Source: Candidatus Eiseniibacteriota bacterium (GTDB lineage Bacteria; Arandabacterota; Arandabacteria; JAGLYR01). Taken from it: a stretch of 13,146 nt of DNA. Where the stretch lies: contig JAGLYR010000205.1 in assembly GCA_023132135.1 (NCBI GenBank), forward strand, positions 1 to 13,146. Reading direction: 5' to 3'. The first letter of the stretch is position 1. The number at the start of each line of letters is the position of its first letter. A program made the translations under genes and the position numbers. Of the stretch, positions 13,124 to 13,146 are shown piece by piece. Below the pieces are notes generated by a model. It was not told the origin of the DNA, searched no databases, and saw nothing but the letters and a program-made list of their open reading frames with translations.

Positions 13124-13146
13124 CCTATTTCCTCGACACTCGACAC
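13124..13146 (+). repeat. Start of another heptamer array at the window edge
   Basis: CCCTATTTCCT repeats the beginning of the array at 9432 onward. It is followed by two exact TCGACAC heptamers (13133-13139 and 13140-13146) that run off the window. The truncation prevents judging the array's length. Confidence 0.45.

Overview
This window is GC-rich bacterial DNA with strong AGGAGG-type ribosome binding sites and densely packed genes. It holds seven confidently recognised protein genes and several intergenic stretches with unusual repeat structure. There are no rRNA, tRNA, CRISPR or transposase genes. The lipoprotein-like and Sec signal peptides, the OPT transporter and the exported starch enzymes fit a free-living heterotroph. 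The composition suggests an uncultured GC-rich lineage, but nothing here fixes the phylum.

Layout. Left edge: a G-rich stretch that can be read as the Gly/Ala tail of a plus-strand gene. It meets the stop codon of an RlmD/RumA-type rRNA uracil methyltransferase (minus, 58-1344). That gene is divergent from an OPT-family peptide/metal-chelate transporter (plus, 1494-3638), and the 149-bp gap between them contains two plausible opposed promoters around an imperfect inverted repeat. Next comes a large exported type I pullulanase with two CBM41 modules (plus, 3767-6676). It converges on an exported GH13 alpha-amylase with two tandem glycogen/starch-binding modules (minus, 6692-9154). The two stop codons sit in the two arms of one 8-bp hairpin. 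Together these enzymes form a starch/glycogen degradation locus: the pullulanase cuts alpha-1,6 branches and the amylase cuts alpha-1,4 chains.

From 9155 to 10574 the window changes character. One unrecognised secreted, cysteine- and tyrosine-rich protein gene (minus, 9572-10411) is surrounded by dispersed heptanucleotide tandem arrays of several unrelated sequence families, REP-like hairpins and a 27-nt direct repeat. The arrays on its two sides are built from the same modules in inverted orientation. On the right is a translationally coupled pair: a divergent serine hydroxymethyltransferase-like PLP enzyme (minus, 11537-12991) followed by trpS (minus, 10575-11540), joined by an ATGA overlap, with a plausible sigma70-type promoter at 13033-13061. 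Another heptamer array begins at the right edge.

The most unusual content is the exact 7-nt periodicity shared by sequence-unrelated arrays, the inverted modular arrays flanking the Cys-rich secreted protein, and a repeat module that carries a Shine-Dalgarno plus ATG. That module creates a small ORF ending in an ATGA overlap with the start of the Cys-rich gene.
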